Assembly: GCA_020796225.1 (NCBI GenBank)
Contig: CM036764.1
Span: 22,458,733 to 22,522,732 of the forward strand
Reading direction: 5' to 3'
Origin: Arion vulgaris
Taxonomy: Eukaryota; Mollusca; Gastropoda; Stylommatophora; Arionidae
DNA: 64,000 nt
Below the pieces are notes generated by a model. The model worked only from the letters and a program-made list of their open reading frames with translations. It was not told where the DNA came from and made no database searches. Below, one piece after another: positions 10,746 through 22,915 of this stretch (the first letter of the stretch is position 1; every line of letters starts with the position of its first letter). The translations under genes and the position numbers were made by a program.

Positions 10746-11464
10746 ATTGAAGCAAACTATGGGTAAGACACTTCAGTGAGGGAAGCAAATATTTCGCAAT
10801 AAAAAGAATGTAGATTCGCTTTATGATTAATATTTAAACTGTCATTTGATTTTACATAAATTAAACTGCGTATTATCTTCAAATGTTCACATACTGTTAA
10901 ATTGATTAGAGAGTTGTGACATTTATGTTCATATGTGTAAGCACAACAAGACAGATGACTACATTTTAATGAGATGCAGTTTTGAATGACAGATCGACTA
11001 AACAATTACAGTTAAAAATACAAAGCAATATTGCAAAGATATAATAATAATGATTCTGGTTTTTTTTTAAGACAACAAAAGGCAAAACATTTAATTAGTG
11101 AAAACAGAAATGAGAAAGCAGAGTTGCGAAGTAAGAAAATTAAACTAGTAATTACAAAAATAACAGCAAACGACGTCGAATTAATTAGCCAATTAAAATA
11201 TTGTGAACATAACTAATTCATTGTGTAGCTTGTTACTTGTAGAATGTCTCTCACATCACAGTCTGTCTGAAAAGTTCTCTGTCTCTTGCAAGTTATATGA
11301 CTTTCTTCAGCTTCATATTCAAGAATTTGTTAATGTCAAGTTTCAACCGTCGTCTTGGCCGTTCCCTAAACCGTCTTTCATAAACCTTATCCTTCTTTAC
11401 TGTTCTCTCCAAACCACTGTGACGTTTATACAACCAACCATCAATAACAGCATACAATAAAAGA
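10746..11464. other. Unassigned AT-rich sequence
   Basis: Short chance open frames on both strands (10757-11005 -, 11031-11216 +, 11203-11460 +). None has a recognisable motif. Confidence 0.4.
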
Positions 11465-11690
11465 GATCGGTGCTAGAGCTAAGGAAGACCAAGAAAAGGT
11501 GGATAGACAATATCAAGACCACACTACATAAACACGGATACAACACAACAAGGGCAACTCATCTAACCCTAGAACGCAAATTAAACACCATCCCTACACT
11601 TAACGGCAAGTGGACATCCAACTACATCTTCCACCTGGGAATAGACAATAGACAATAGAAAACAGAAGATATATAAGAGAAATAAAAAAG
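11465..11690 (+). mobile_element. LINE-3-like C-terminal fragment
   Basis: Reads 'LRKTKKRWIDNIKTTLHKHG' in an open frame (11470-11658), matching the ...GRPKKRW.D.I... end of RTE-like LINEs. The remainder, 'NTTRATHLTLERKLN', fits the following helix. About 60 residues only. Confidence 0.7.
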
Positions 11691-12144
11691 TATTGTACAC
11701 TTGACAGTCTTTGTCTTCTGTTAATCTTTCACAATTACGAGTCATCTCGATGAAAGTGGACAACATTTAAAACATTATAAATATTGACATAGTCTGCATA
11801 CCAGCCACAGATTTAAACTGATAACAAATATAAGATTGTGATATTCCAATTATCTATTTAGGAATATTTCAAGAGGATATTTGTGTGGGTGGAATTTGAC
11901 AGGATATTCTAGTGATTTGATGAATTCTTGAACCGACAGGCAAATATCACATAGCCGATTAAATTACTCCATCACCACCGTTACACATAAAGAATATCAG
12001 AGATTTTCATCACTGTTTAAATTTACAAGGCGGAAGCATGTTTGAGGCTATGTGGGTTACGTTTGTGGAAAAATAAATGGAAATGGGTTTTTAATATCTG
12101 ATTGATAGGATCATCATGACTGCACTTTTGTAGATAACTAAGTG
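11691..12144. other. Unassigned sequence
   Basis: Contains no motif I recognise; AT-rich. Confidence 0.4.
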
Positions 12145-12275
12145 TGATATTATTTCTTACTTACACCGGGAGGTCTACGCATCAGTGCATGAATTCCATA
12201 GCAATGGGTAGTGTTCCTGATGTAATTTTGAAGATCGGGAAAAATGTGTCAGATTTAAATTTCTAATTTAAAATG
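12145..12275 (-). mobile_element. SINE-A 3' remnant
   Basis: On the minus strand it parallels the SINE-A 3' half. The plus strand has 'agtgcatgaattccatagca', the counterpart of 'agtgcacgaacttcgtagca' in the minus-strand copy at 49285-49470, and then 'tgatgtaattttgaag'. Strongly diverged. Confidence 0.5.
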
Positions 12276-12338
12276 ATTTTTGTCTTGGTAGTAGTGACAG
12301 AGAAGATTGATTCATGATGTAACTGATAATTTGTGCAT

Positions 12339-12445
12339 GACAGCTGCAGATGCGGGACATCTGGCCTATGAGAGTCCATCTGAACTCAGAAGGAGTGTTA
12401 TGGTAGCAAAGTTATGCTCAAGACAAGCTTTTTGATGATGACGAG
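12339..12445 (+). mobile_element. LINE-2 extreme 3' end
   Basis: Reads 'MTAADAGHLAYESPSELRRS' and then 'VMVAKLCSRQAF' before a stop and a 'gatgatgac' tail. The minus-strand copy at 37500-37790 spells the same end with MTAADAG. About 100 bp, 5' truncated. Confidence 0.75.
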
Positions 12446-12999
12446 TTGGGACAGTAAAATACTGTGCAATCAATGTCTGTGCACTTAATTTGCCCATTAG
12501 GTGCTCAATACATTTAAGCAAGCTAAAAATCTCAGCATCAGAGAGCTTACACAGTAGGTCAAGGAAGATTCCTTGCGAATAACATTGTCCATTGCTGTGC
12601 GAAAAAGATTCGCTGAGCTACTGAACTATGATTACTTACTCTTGGAGTAGTAGCTGCATCGTAAGCGTAATTGTTTTTGACATACGACGTATTTATAGAA
12701 GGTACAGATGTAGTACAAATGTAGTCACTGTAACAACTAAAGTAGTTGTAGTAGATGTAGTGATAGCGTGCAAGCAAAGTCATGGTAACCACTGAAGTAT
12801 ATCTAATATATATATATATATCATATGAAGTTGTCCTGCACACTTAGTCATAATGACAGCCCAAATATTTGTAGTAGATGTAATTGTAATGCAATCTTAG
12901 TAACTGAAAGAGACGAAGTATATGTAGTATATCTAGTGCAACCCTAGTGATGGTTAAAGTTGAATCAACTTTAGTTAAAGTAACAGCAGTGTAGGTATG
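12446..12999. other. Unassigned; possible outer fringe of the 50-bp array
   Basis: From about 12690 the phrases 'gtagttgtagtagatgtag' and 'gtaactgaa' recall the array that follows, but no period can be followed by eye. Contains a short (ta)n at about 12809-12821. Confidence 0.4.
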
Positions 13000-14822
13000 G
13001 TAGTGAAATTATCTGAACATATTTCGTTGATTAAATTTTAGTACAAGTTAGAATGGATGTTGAGTAACTATGTCAAAGAGTGGTTACATCAAAACGTAGT
13101 TGGTACAGTTGAAGTAACATTCGTAGATGATGTTACATCAAACTGTTGTAATAGTTGAAGTAACATGTCGTAGTATGGTGGTTAAGCGAACGTGTTGTAA
13201 TAGTTGAAGTAACTGTCGTAGATGATGTTAGCAAAACGTAGTTGATACAGTTGAATAACTGTAGATGATGTTACGCAAAACGTAGTAGAAGTGTAGAAAA
13301 TGTCGTTGATGATGTAACAGCAAACGTAGTGGTATACTTTGATGAATTAATGTTTCGTATTACACAACCAATCGGTAGTTGGTAACAGTTGAGAAACTGT
13401 AGTGATGTTTTAAAGCAAAACTAATTTGTAACAATTAAGTAACTGTTCTAGATGATTCTAGCCAAAACTTAGTATGGTACATTTCTTTACATCTTTATGA
13501 ATTACAGCAAACTATGTTGGTAAAGTTGACGTAACATTGATGATGTTAGCATATGCATCAGTTAGTAACATTAAATATAATTATCGTATATGATATTTAT
13601 CAATAACGTTAGTTGTAACATTCTAACTGTCGTAGATGATTTACTATCAAAAACGTAGTTGGTAATAGTTGACGTAACTTCGAATGATGTTCATCAAACG
13701 TATCTACAGTTAATAAACTTTGATCCAGAGATTTGACAGACAAATCTTGTTAGTGAAAGTAACTTCGTAGGATGAATTACAGCAAAACGGATTGGTATAG
13801 TGTAACTGTCGTAGATGATGTTAACCTTTAAACGTCGTGTCTTAATAGAAGAAGTACCAGTCAGATGATGTTACAGCAAAACGAAGTTTAAAGTTAATAA
13901 CTATCGTAGAATGATGCGTACATCAAAGAAGTTGGTAAAGTAAGAAGACTTGTAGATGATGTTACAAAAAACGTAGTAATCGTAATGTTACGTACTGTCG
14001 AAGATGATTTACATCAAAACGTATTGTAACAGTTGACAACTGTCTAAGTTAACAGGAACAGACACGCTAACATGTCTTAAGATGTTTTTAGGATGTCGAA
14101 ATGTTACAGCAAACCAAGTTGAACAGTTGAAGACTGTCGTAGATGATGTTACATCAAACGAATTGTAACAGTTGAGTAATATCGTAGATATGTTACCAAA
14201 ACGTAGTAATGGTATATTGAATAGTAACTTCGTAGATGATGTTACATCAAAACGTAGTTGAAATCATAACAATCTAATATGTTGATGATTTCAAAAACGT
14301 AATTAGTTATAGATAACTGTCGTAGAATGATGTTTCCAAACGTAGTTGTAACAGTGATGAATCATGGTAGATGATTTAACAATATAGTTGTAATAGTTGA
14401 AGTAACTGTCGTAGATGATGTTACAGCAAAACGTGAGTTGTAACAGTTGAATAACTTCGTGATGATGTTACACAAAACGAAGTTAGGTAACAGTTGAAGT
14501 AACTGTCGTAGATGATGTTACATCAAAACGTAGTTGGTAACAGTTGAAGTAACTGTCGTAGATGATGTTACAGCAAAACGTAGTAATGGTAATAGTTGAC
14601 GTAACTGTCGTAGATGATGTTACATCAAAACGTAGTTGGTAACAGTTGAAGTAACTGTCGTAGATGATGTTACAGCAAAACGTAGTTGGTAACAGTTGAC
14701 GTAACTGTCGTAGATGATGTTACAGCAAAACGTAGTAATGGTGGCAGTAGACGTAACTGTCGTAGATAGTGTTGTAGAAAAATGTCGTTGGTGACAGTTG
14801 ACGTAACTGTCGTAGATGGTAT
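13000..14822. repeat. 50-bp minisatellite, clean right end, decayed left and centre
   Basis: The unit starts 'gtagatgatgttaca' and ends 'gttgaagtaactgtc'. From about 14400 to 14822 the copies are nearly identical at 50-52 bp spacing. From 13000 to 14400 the same phrases recur but with missing bases, so spacing is irregular. A variant with 'gtagtaatggtaatag' alternates with 'gtagttggtaacag'. No open frame. Confidence 0.9.
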
Positions 14823-15304
14823 TTACTTTTGATGATATCTTTTAATGCTTTATCTATTACACAGATCAGTTGCTATATCGGTATTTTAGTTAACACATAA
14901 AAAATGTTAGTTACTTTTTTTATGCAAAATACTGTTAAATCTATTCATTTTTTGCAATATAATTTATCAACATTATTATATCACTTCCGTTTTGCCAACA
15001 TTTATCCACATTGGTACAATCTTCTTTTTCCCCCAATCATTTATCAACATTGTGACATCACTCAATGACTTGTTCAATCAATATTGGTACAATCTTTAGT
15101 TTTTGCAATCATTTATATATATATATATATATTTCTTGCGATATAATTATATTTCACTGTTTCTTATCTTCTTTTCATCGTATAACATTTCGATCATTTC
15201 ATAAAATGGGTATCTGGAGCAAAGGAATTAAGCCGTCTGCCATGTGTTCCGAATCCGAATCGTATCCTACGGTTTACAAATAAATTTTTTTTTTAATCCA
15301 AACA
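14823..15304. other. AT-rich spacer with (TA)n
   Basis: Loose repeats of 'tttatcaacattg..acaat' (three or so, 14965-15090) and a (ta)n run at about 15117-15131. Confidence 0.5.
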
Positions 15305-15480
15305 ATTTGTGCCGGAGTTACAGAGTTCTTGCTTTGTGAAATACTTTCTGAGGCTGGCGTGCAATTTCTGTGAGCGGGGACTTGGCTATATGGGGACACC
15401 CGGTGCAAAGAAACCAAGCATTAACCTTTAAACGCCTCTCGATGTCTTGAATAAGGAAAACAGTACCAAAGAGCAAATTT
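15305..15480 (+). mobile_element. SINE-F 3' portion
   Basis: 'ggagttacagagttcttgct' followed by 'tttgtgaaa.actttc' and 'ggctgg.gtg' parallels 48651-48760. The tRNA-like head present at 48545 is missing here. Confidence 0.6.
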
Positions 15481-15554
15481 ATAAAACCCTGACTTTTCAA
15501 GAGGTTAAAACTCTCATACAGGAAAATATATGCAGTAGACTAGAAGGCAAACAG

Positions 15555-15870
15555 TGGATATGAATATGGAAAAGACTTTCTCAAAGACATAAGCAGAACA
15601 GATCCCATCATTGCCTACGTACCAGAAACTGCAGACTCAAGAAATACTTACATAGACTGAATAAGTCAAACAGCTCTCTACCAGTGTCAACAGGCTGAAC
15701 AGACACCGCAACATGTCCTTCAAGACTGTCTTTTACTGGATGAGTCGAAAAGCAACATGTGGCCACACCCCGTTGACCTAAAAACTAAGCTTTGGTGAAA
15801 CCTGACAGACCTGAATCTGACTACCCAGATTGTGGTCCAGAGTAAACTAAACACATGACCAGAGAACGCT
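15555..15870 (+). mobile_element. LINE-6 C-terminal zinc-knuckle fragment
   Basis: A broken reading gives 'HRNCRLKKYLHRLNKS' and then, one frame over, 'CQQAEQTPQHVLQDCLLLDE' followed by 'MWPHPVDLKTKLW'. The C-x-x-A..T..H-x4-C pattern is the C-terminal knuckle of jockey-like LINEs. It matches 63290-63671, where the equivalent reads ADMMAAHILQDCQLL. At least one frameshift and one stop are present. Confidence 0.8.
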
Positions 15871-17159
15871 GAAGAAAAAAAGGCCTTTCTTTAAAATAAA
15901 AACCCAACAATTTCAATATTTTATAAAATATTTTTGAGCAATCACTAAACAATTCTTATAATATTTGTGGTTTTTTTTAAAAATAAAAATTATGCTTTGA
16001 TCTGATTCATTTAATGATATCTGTTTTCTAAGAGGTTGCTACTCAAAATCAATCTGTCTGAATACATGGAAGCTCTAACAATAACATTGTTTTTGAGATG
16101 TCAATGTAGTAAAACAGCTTAGCAACGTGTGGCCACAAGTCGCATTAGTTCAAAACACCGTACCTAATTGAGGAATACGCTTTAGATAACGTATATAGGT
16201 ATTACGTAGGCGGTTGGATGTATTTTTTTTTCAAAATAAGCTGTCATTGTTTATTAGTTCCTGTAGTGCTGTCAGTAATCTTCTAAACTCTGTATCCTCC
16301 TGATGTTTTCAATTTATTTTTCTCACCATTTCAATTTAGCAACATTAAGTCGTTTTATTTCCCTTGTACCTAGATTACTTTTTTTTTTTGGGGACAAATG
16401 TTTCTATATTATCTCCCTCTTCATCTGTTTATAAAATTCCCCTTTCCCCCTTCTTAAAACTCAGCTTTCTCCGCCCTTGAACTCATAGCAACTGTAGGCG
16501 GTGAGTCGTCTTGAGAGGTGCCCATTAAAATTATCCGGTCCTTGCTGTAGAGCTAAGCGCCTGTAAGAAGGGTTTTCAAGGGGGTAACCAAGTGGATTAA
16601 AAGGCTTCAATTTACCAAATCGATGTGAAAGCGTGTTAGCGGAGTCGTCTGGGTGTCAGGACAGATCAACTCTCTAATGATGACTTGAATAGTGTGTTTT
16701 CTTGTGCTGAAGGGTCGTACTTTTTTTAAACGCTTTTGTCACAAGAATAGTTTTACGGATTTATATTTTTTTCCTTTGAATCAGTCAAGTGTTATGTAAT
16801 ATAACTAATTCAAATAAATATATGGGACGAAACAAATCTCGTATAACAAGAGAGAGCACATTTGACTAAATTGTATGCGCTGTTTTATGGTGGGTTGTGA
16901 TATCTATTTCAGATTTATAACAATAACCAAAAAACATTTGAAAATGGTGGCATTAGTACCATGTCTTTGACATAAAATAAAGAAAAAAGAATGTTTAAAT
17001 AGCAATGGAGATGCAGTAACCACTGTCGTTACTGCCTGCAGTATCCCTTTTTAGATCGGTTTGGAACAGGAGGGGGGTTTAATTACCGCATGGCTAGTAC
17101 AGTCGTCACGAAACTGTTCAGGTTAGAATGTTTCTTTTATTCCCCTGACAGAAAAAAAT
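15871..17159. other. Unassigned sequence
   Basis: AT-rich with homopolymer T runs. A more GC-balanced patch at 16440-16680 includes 'aaccaagtggattaaaagg', faintly tRNA-like but without a B box. 'gcagtaac' and 'gttactgc' at about 17013-17031 form a small 8-bp hairpin. No coding element recognised. Confidence 0.4.
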
Positions 17160-17245
17160 GATTTTCCTCACCATGGATTGAACAAGGGTCTCCTGCATGG
17201 GAACCACTCTCTAATCCATTCGGTCATACGCTCCTCATGCGATGC
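17160..17245 (-). mobile_element. tRNA-like SINE head, unassigned family
   Basis: On the minus strand, 'gaccgaatggattagag' (A-box region) is followed by 'cttgttcaatcc' (B-box region) at tRNA spacing. A coherent acceptor stem is not obvious and there is one copy only. Read as a SINE head or tRNA relic, not a working tRNA gene. Confidence 0.5.
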
Positions 17246-17690
17246 AATACAAGTAAATAACGAGTTTTAATACTCCAAGAAGTAACGTCATAGTCTTTGA
17301 ATATGATGATAAGTAGTAACAAAAACAAACTAATACTAAACTGGTGGATAAAAGTTCTCAATTAAGCAAGTACCAAACACGTAAGCCGAGCCAAAGCCCA
17401 TACTCCTCTTAGCATCAACGAGAAGTCGTGGAGAAGTGCGCTTTAACGGAAACGGTAAACTAAGCTATCTTAAAGAAGGGTATTCGCTTGTTGTGTTTCT
17501 CTAACAACGTCGACTGCACAACATGGACAATCAGGTCAGATTCTGAACAGTGTTTGCATAATCACAGCCTATACGTAGTAGTACTTATAGTATATCTCAT
17601 CTTCTCATCTTGTTTTGTTCCTCCTGTACCCTTGCGATGTCGAGGTGAAGAATTTGATGAGACTCCACTATTAAGCGCTAATATATATAT
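17246..17690. other. Unassigned sequence
   Basis: The open frame 17488-17898 (+) crosses from here into a reversed LINE-2 tail and is not a gene. Ends in (ta)n (about 17682-17700). Confidence 0.4.
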
Positions 17691-17945
17691 ATATATATAT
17701 CATCATTATCAAGTAGCTTGCCCCTTCCGGAACTTGGCTCATTTGACAGCAGTCGTGAAAATCTCTACTCCATGCAGGTTGACCGGCGTCAGCAGCAGAC
17801 ATTCTCAGATCGTCAATGACATCTTACACCCATCGTCTTCTATGTCTTCCTTTCATTCTCCTTCCACACACCATTCCCTCCTAAATTATCATCTTTAGGC
17901 ACTCATGTCGTTTGATGTGTCCAAAATATTTAATTTTCTTGTTTA
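17691..17945 (-). mobile_element. LINE-2 3' end
   Basis: The plus strand reads 'catcattatcaagtagcttg' then 'ttccggaacttggctc', and continues with 'gaccggcgtcagcagcagac'. This matches 37500-37790 nearly base for base until about 17940. On the minus strand this encodes the MTAADAG end and the R.RRW.QDVIDDL stretch. 5' truncated, (ATG)n-type 3' end next to a (TA)n. Confidence 0.85.
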
Positions 17946-18627
17946 CTTTTAATTGATATCATAATTGTATATATCAATTATATATATATAATTATAATTA
18001 TGTATATACTATATATACATACATATACAAGATGGAATCATTATTTCAGAAAACAAAATGCTGGAAAGAGTTGGTGCAAGCTCCCAACTTTATAAACATT
18101 GGGAAAGAAAGAACTCAATTTTCTGGACTCTGAACGGTTCATGGTGAATTTTTAATTGACCACCGCCAAAAATTGAATCCGAGCTTATCCAATATAAACT
18201 TATCATATCATGTTTTCAGTTTCCATATTTCCCTTCTTTTCTATGTCTCCGACCTTGCAGATTCTAAGACAATACTTATCTTGCAATATTATTAGCATAT
18301 TATCTCAATGTAAAGAATATCAGCGTAATTTTTAAAACTTTTGTTTCCTTGGTGACAGCTTTGTTCTTTCCATCAGTTCCTTATTAGTAACAATAACATA
18401 CAATTTCAACTCACTTATTTGACGCAAGCATCTATTTATGAAAGTCTGTTTCTTATTGATAGTCGTTGTTATCATTATCCATGTACCTCTTTATTTACCA
18501 ATTATTACTTGCAACAATTCTAACAATTTTCAGTCTAACAGTTATTACTTACAAATTTCTAACAATTTTCTCCTAACAATTATTACTTCCATTATTTAAC
18601 AATATTTCTATACCAATATGTTCATAA
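17946..18627. other. AT-rich spacer
   Basis: Contains a dense run of 'atatat' and 'taattata' palindromic tracts (17955-18030). Just before the next array, 'aacaattattactt'-type phrases recur (18500-18600) and may be an older degenerate repeat. Confidence 0.45.
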
Positions 18628-19075
18628 CTGTTAGACAATCATAAGTTAGACAATCATAAGTTAGACAATCATATGTTAGACAATCATATGTTAGACAATT
18701 ATAGTTAGACAATCATATGTTAGACAATCATATGTTAGACAATCATATGTTAGACAATCATATGTTAGACAATCATAAGTTAGACAATCATAGTTAGACA
18801 ATCATAGTTAGACAATCATATTAGACAATCATATGTTAGACAATCATAAGTTAGAAAACTCATATGTTAGACAATCATATGTTAGACAATCATATGCTTA
18901 GACAGTCATATGGAGACAATCATATGGAGACAAATCATATTCAGACAACAATGACAGATAAGTCATATGACAGATAATCAATGTAGACAATCAGATGATA
19001 GATAGTCAGATGACAGACAAATAATTGTTAAATAATCATATGGTAGAAATCATATGTTTAGACAACCCAATTGAA
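18628..19075. repeat. 15-bp minisatellite
   Basis: About 18 clean copies of the 15-mer 'ttagacaatcatatg' (or ...ataag) at 18630-18905. It then fades over ~170 bp through 'gagacaatcatatg' and 'gacagataatca' forms. Confidence 0.92.
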
Positions 19076-20035
19076 AATAGTGTTTATAGAAAAATCAACA
19101 ATTAACTGGCAAACAGAATTAGTAGATAAAAAGTAGATAATTAAAATTTTGTAGACAAGTAAATAATAAACAGAGTTAGCAGACCAAATCTATAACCATA
19201 TATCGCTGACTTAACATTAATAGTTGTAGTTTTCAGACAAGTCTTCAGTGTTGCAGAAATGATAGTTAGAAACAAGACAGGAGTTCCCTGGTAGTTAACT
19301 TTCAGGAAATCAGTAGACGCTGAGTCCGTATCGAGCATGAAACCTATTCCTTAAGCACATATCACCCCAACCATAAAAATCAGCCAGAAATTATAGTTTT
19401 CCTGTTATGAAAATATTCCATTTAATACTACGAAGTCTTCTAGTTACGTCGTGCAGTTAATCGAGAAAATGGGAATGTATGAATTGGGAACGAAAAACAT
19501 AACCTTTAGTCACACAATCGTACATTCAATCATGGGGGACAACTCCAACAGTTCGCTGAGTAATCAAAGGGGCTTAACCTCTGGAACATCTTGGTTATCG
19601 TAATCTAAATAGGTTGCCTCTGGGATCTCACTCCAGCTGCTGGTGAAGTTGGGGCAGAATTATCGCTCGGTTTTCCTGTGTCTGGAGTTATCTATTTTCT
19701 GTTGGAGACAATGAATATAGAACTAGCCCCACTCAGACGTAGGTACACAAGTACAGACTAATAGATTGTTTCAAGGTATTCAGAGACAATTATAAGACAA
19801 TTACAAGCAGAAAACAAGCTGATCATAGATTCTCCCCAGCATGTCGACAGCTTCAACACTAAAATACATTACACTGAAAATAGGTCTACATTTTTCATAT
19901 ATATATATATATATATTTACTTCTCAGCTGTCATGCAGTTGTTATATACTCAGTATCTGTCGACTTATCCGCGTATATATATTCTAATCCATTGCTTGTC
20001 GACTTTTCTGCTCGTATATATATATATATATATAT
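19076..20035. other. Unassigned sequence with (TA)n tracts
   Basis: (ta)n at about 19897-19915 and 20018-20034, each following 'gtcgacttntc'-like phrases. A patch at 19540-19690 has higher GC but no recognised motif. Confidence 0.4.
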
Positions 20036-20275
20036 AGCGTCTGTGGCTTAGGGCTAGTGACTCGGTCTATTAACACGACGTTCTGAGTTCGAATCACGCT
20101 GCGGACAGTTTGGTTGCAAATTTCTTTCGTGGATTTTAACAAAATGACTATGGCACCACCCGTTCTGAAAGCAATGGCAAGCTACTCGAAGTAATAATGC
20201 CTAGAAAAATCACAAACAGCGTTAAAAGCTGGGGTTGATTCGCAAAGTCCTGTAAAGGATATACAATTAACTATA
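20036..20275 (+). mobile_element. SINE-C, tRNA-derived
   Basis: Head 'gcgtctgtggcttagggcta' (A-box region) and B box 'gagttcgaatc' at 20085-20095. The body includes 'gtttggttgcaaatttc' and the end 'agtcctgtaaaggatat'. It matches 41807-42045 (+) and 38078-38309 (-). It lies between two (TA)n tracts, so a target-site duplication cannot be read. Confidence 0.85.
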
Positions 20276-20292
20276 TATATATATATATATAT

Positions 20293-20668
20293 AAGAAATA
20301 TAGAATATAAAATGGAACGAATTCAGGAGAAGTGATGAAATCAGAGACATGTCTGGTCAACCACTAGTAAAATGTTTAAGAAAGAAGATGGAAATATGTT
20401 GGGCACATCTCGAGGAGAAATGATCAACGAATATCAAAGCAGGCATTGAAGTGGGATGCAAAGGGTTCAAGAAAGAGAGGTCGACCTAAGGAGACCCTGA
20501 AACGAACTTTGCTGAGAGAGGCAGGAAATATCGATCTCAGTTCCATGGAGGAGATTGAGCAGTTGCCCAGGATAGAGCGGTATGGAAGAATTACTTACAG
20601 GCCCTATGTAAGTTTAACGGTACGAGAGAATTATTATTATTTATATATATATATATTATTATATATAT
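20293..20668 (+). mobile_element. LINE-1 C-terminal fragment
   Basis: Translates as 'EMRDMSGQPL'-like sequence, then 'ALKWDAKGSRKRGRPKETLK' and 'EAGNIDLSSMEEIEQLPRIE' (20446-20670 frame). This is the clearest plus-strand copy of the LINE-1 end. The 3' end is 'attattattattta(ta)n', and the 5' end is truncated in the domain before GRPK. Confidence 0.88.
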
Positions 20669-21117
20669 AGATGACTTTTTTCGTCCTTAAAGATGATCAA
20701 TTGAAGGGTGTTTAAACTGTGACAACTTCTGAGTTTGTGATTGGATCTCTTGCTTTCAGCACATTCCTATCTCTTTTCAAAAGATTCTGCACCTTTGTGT
20801 AATGTTGTTTTCTATAAAACTCGGTCATCAGCCTGTTTTTCTGTTTTCATTTCTTGGGAACGATAGATAAGTTCTTCATTGAGGACTTCCAGGCATCCGT
20901 ACATCTGAGCTTTGGTCTGTCTTGGAGTTTCTTTTGGAGCTTCCGAAAGTTCACAGAACAACACCTATTAGTGTCATTTATTTATCTGTTAAACATACAG
21001 GTATATTCATTTTTACAAATATAACAGAACTGATGAGTTCAGAAATATATAACATAAATATTGTTATAATGCTTATTCTTTCCCATATCTTATTGCTGGT
21101 CTACTTCTTCGAACGCT
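20669..21117. other. Spacer holding one isolated 60-bp array unit
   Basis: At about 20988-21045, 'acaggtatattcatttttac' and 'aaatataacagaact' form a single diverged unit of the array that begins at 21356. It is separated from that array by SINE-D. Confidence 0.6.
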
Positions 21118-21355
21118 CCATATCGATCACTTATTGATCACTCTTTATGATTGGTATGTGATCCGAGCGTAAGAGCGATTGTACGTTGTGCCAGAATGCG
21201 CCTATAAGTAGGCCAGCACGTCCAATTTCTGTGAAGTTTTTTAATTTATAGAGTAGCTTCCCAGGCCCCTACCTCAGTCGTCTCTTACAAAATGCCTTGT
21301 AGGTTGCAGTGTTACTATTCTTTGCTCCCCTTGCAAGCCCGGCAACACGGGTGGT
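21118..21355 (-). mobile_element. SINE-D, minus strand
   Basis: The reverse complement contains 'gagcaaagaatagtaacact', 'gctggcctacttataggcgc' and 'tggcacaacgtacaatcgct', ending 'aagtgatcgatatggagcg'. This 3' end resembles that of 51826-52160. It has split the left edge of the 60-bp array. Confidence 0.85.
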
Positions 21356-22115
21356 CTGTTAAACAGACAAGTCTATTCCCTTTACAATATGAACATGAGT
21401 TATTAATCATGAACAACAAGTCTATTCTTTACAATATAACAGAACTAGTGAGTTATTAATCTATGAAACAGACAAGTCTATTCCTAAAATACAGAACTAG
21501 TGATTTTATATGAAACGACAGTCTATTCCTTTTACAAATATAACAGAACTAGTGAGTTATTAATCTATGAAACAGACAAGTCTATTCGTTTATACAAATA
21601 TAAGAGAAGTAGTGAGCTATTAATCTATTAAACAGACAAGTCTATTCGTTTATATACAAATATAATAGAACTAGTGAGTTATTAATCTATTAAACAGACA
21701 AGTCTATTCCTTTTTACAAATATAATAGTAATGATTAACTATTTACCTGCTAAACAGACAAGTCTATTCGTTTATACAAATATAATAGAACTAGTGAGTT
21801 ATTAATCTATTAAACAGACAAATCTATTTATTTTTACAAATATAATAGTAATGATTAACTATTTACCTGCTAAACAGACAAGTCTATTCGTTTATACAAA
21901 TATAACAGAACTAGTGAGTTATTAATCTATTAAACAGACAAATCTATTTATTTTTACAAATATAATAGTAATGATTAACTATTTACCTGCTAAACAGACA
22001 AGTCTATTCGTTTATACAAATATAATAGAACTAGTGAGTTATTAATCTATGAAACAGACAAGTCTATTCCATTTACAAATATAAGAGAACTAAATAGCTA
22101 TTTATATGCTAAACA
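21356..22115. repeat. 60-bp minisatellite with dimeric higher-order structure
   Basis: About 12 units. Type A carries 'gaactagtgagttattaatc', type B carries 'gtaatgattaactatttacc'. Both share 'aacagacaa.tctatt' and 'tacaaatataa'. Between about 21690 and 22040 they alternate B-A-B-A-B-A, so the true period is a ~121-bp dimer. The left edge (21356-21540) has small deletions. Confidence 0.92.
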
Positions 22116-22644
22116 GTTACTAGTTTACTCGTCAATACAAATGCCTGAGATACATAATACAGAACTTCTCAGTTTCTTGTGTATCAGAACTAATGAGTAA
22201 TTCTAACATTCCAACAATTCCATAATTATATAAAAATCAAATTCTACATTATCTGACAAAGAATATGAACAAGCCGTCGATGAGATGTGAGTCGATGAGT
22301 TCCTGAAACAGAGGTCCTATGGCTAGAGTCCGACCTAGGCTCTTTCGAGTCGTAGGGCTGGCAATGTTAGTTCTCTCGGAGTTCTTTATCAATATGGGAT
22401 GCGTCCATGCGTCATGCAGATAGCTCCGTAAAAACAAGGGAATGATGTAGTTGTGTGTGCGTGGATGTGTGTTCGCTTAGTGCAGTTGTGGTGGGTGTGT
22501 TTTGTAAATTAACCTTTTTTAAATGGGTGTATTTCATGTGCTTTAAGAAAAATTAATTCTATTTGAAAGGCTGCAATCTTGTTTAATAGTCGACAACTTG
22601 GCGTCTTCATTTGTTGAGAGTGAGTCTTCTTTCTTCTTCTTTCT
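22116..22644. other. Unassigned sequence
   Basis: A minus-strand open frame of 62 codons (22249-22437) lies here, of unremarkable composition and no recognised motif. A GT-rich stretch (22450-22500) follows. Confidence 0.4.
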
Positions 22645-22890
22645 TCCACCATTACTTTATAGAAGTGTTGGGGATGAGGGTGGAGTAGTGATCTGTGTGT
22701 GCTTGTTTTAAGGCACTTTGTAAGCTGATATTCATTTTCGTGAGGCTGTTCTTGATGCCATCGCTCCATCTTTTGCTTGGTCTTCCTTTTGCTTTGTAAT
22801 CATTATAATTTTTCTGTATGGCTCTCTGTGGTAGGCGATACAAGGACATTCTGTGAGAGTGAGTGACATTCTTAAATCTCAAGCAGATTT
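22645..22890 (-). mobile_element. LINE-3-like C-terminal fragment
   Basis: The minus-strand frame 22882-22652 reads 'HRMSLYRLPQRAIQKNYN', then 'AKGRPSKRWSDGIKNSLTKM'. The GRPxKRW.DGI block and its following basic helix identify an RTE-like LINE C-terminus. 76 residues survive. Confidence 0.78.
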
Positions 22891-22915
22891 TCTTTCCTTT
22901 CTTAATTTAACCAGT

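Noticed and set aside
17488..17898. 136-residue plus-strand protein
   Set aside because: Runs from unassigned DNA through a (TA)n into a reversed LINE-2 tail, so it is a composite of unrelated sequence.
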